5,131 nt of DNA, from the NCBI GenBank assembly GCA_002425305.1, contig DILZ01000052.1, positions 1,586-6,716 of the forward strand, read 5' to 3'. Origin of the DNA: Ruminococcaceae bacterium UBA5579. Its GTDB lineage: Bacteria; Bacillota; Clostridia; Oscillospirales; Ruminococcaceae. Below, piece after piece: positions 5,051 through 5,131 of this stretch; the first letter of the stretch is position 1; each line of letters begins with the position of its first letter. The notes beneath the pieces were generated by a model. The model saw only the letters and a program-made list of their open reading frames with translations. It searched no databases and was not told the origin of the DNA. The position numbers were made by a program, and so were the translations under genes.

Positions 5051-5131
5051 ATGAAAAAAGCACGAATACTTATCACTGCTGCGGCTCTCGCGCTGACTTT
5101 AGCACTGACGGGCTGCAATAACGGCGGAACA
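5051..5131 (+). CDS. Lipoprotein, probable solute-binding component of a B12-regulated uptake system (N-terminal fragment)
   Basis: Only the first 27 codons are in the window and the frame is open at the right edge. The ATG at 5051 follows AGAGGAA (5037-5043) with seven to eight bases of spacing. The residues form a lipoprotein signal peptide: KK and R5 at the start, a hydrophobic Ala/Leu core (about 6-18), and a lipobox L19-T20-G21-C22 with C22 as the lipidated cysteine, followed by NNGG linker residues. It would be exported and anchored to the outer face of the membrane. Downstream of a cobalamin riboswitch the usual lipoprotein is the BtuF-type binding protein of a corrinoid ABC transporter; related siderophore or cobalt binding proteins are alternatives. 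The mature domain lies outside the window, so the substrate is inferred from the riboswitch alone. Confidence 0.85.
   Translation, partial: MKKARILITAAALALTLALTGCNNGGT

Noticed and set aside
4714..5118. Minus-strand open frame of 134 codons
   Set aside because: It runs opposite the promoter, the cobalamin riboswitch, the terminator and the lipoprotein start, all of which are better supported.

Overview
The window looks like chromosomal DNA from an anaerobic Firmicute of the Clostridia (Ruminococcus/Oscillospiraceae-like). This is inferred from the protein families: a zinc-ribbon Hanks kinase with HRDISPDN and SPMEQY motifs, a 7TM sensor diguanylate cyclase of clostridial type, and a bacteriohemerythrin. 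Strong Shine-Dalgarno sites, textbook sigma-A promoters (all four are TTGACA, a 17-base spacer, and TATAAT or TAAAAT, each with an extended -10 TG) and moderate G+C agree. No mobile element, tRNA, rRNA or CRISPR array is visible.

Layout, left to right. (1) Positions 1-1345, minus strand: a membrane-anchored Ser/Thr protein kinase whose C-terminal end runs off the left edge. (2) Positions 1346-1794: a divergent intergenic region. It holds the kinase promoter (minus strand), a consensus promoter for the next gene with a perfect inverted repeat inside its spacer, and a structured 5' leader that can fold in two mutually exclusive ways. (3) Positions 1795-3537, plus strand: a sensor diguanylate cyclase (signal anchor, extracytoplasmic beta domain, seven membrane helices, intact GGDEF domain without an I-site). 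(4) Positions 3561-3603: a strong terminator that works on both strands between convergent genes. (5) Positions 3634-4530, minus strand: a bacteriohemerythrin with all seven di-iron ligands, fused to a C-terminal domain that resembles the CheX/CheC phosphatase fold. (6) Positions 4531-5050: a second divergent regulatory region, with the hemerythrin promoter and leader on the minus strand and a consensus promoter, a cobalamin riboswitch and a probable terminator on the plus strand. (7) Positions 5051-5131: the first 27 codons of a lipoprotein, cut by the right edge.

Functionally the first three genes are all signalling proteins: protein phosphorylation, c-di-GMP synthesis, and O2/NO or iron sensing joined to a chemotaxis-type domain. 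Each sits in its own transcription unit. The kinase and hemerythrin promoters share two identical ten-base blocks, so the two genes may be expressed at similar levels. The lipoprotein is a separate, B12-controlled unit and is most likely the solute-binding component of a corrinoid or related uptake system. The least explained elements are the switch-like leader of the cyclase gene, the operator-like repeat in its promoter, and the hemerythrin/CheX-like fusion.
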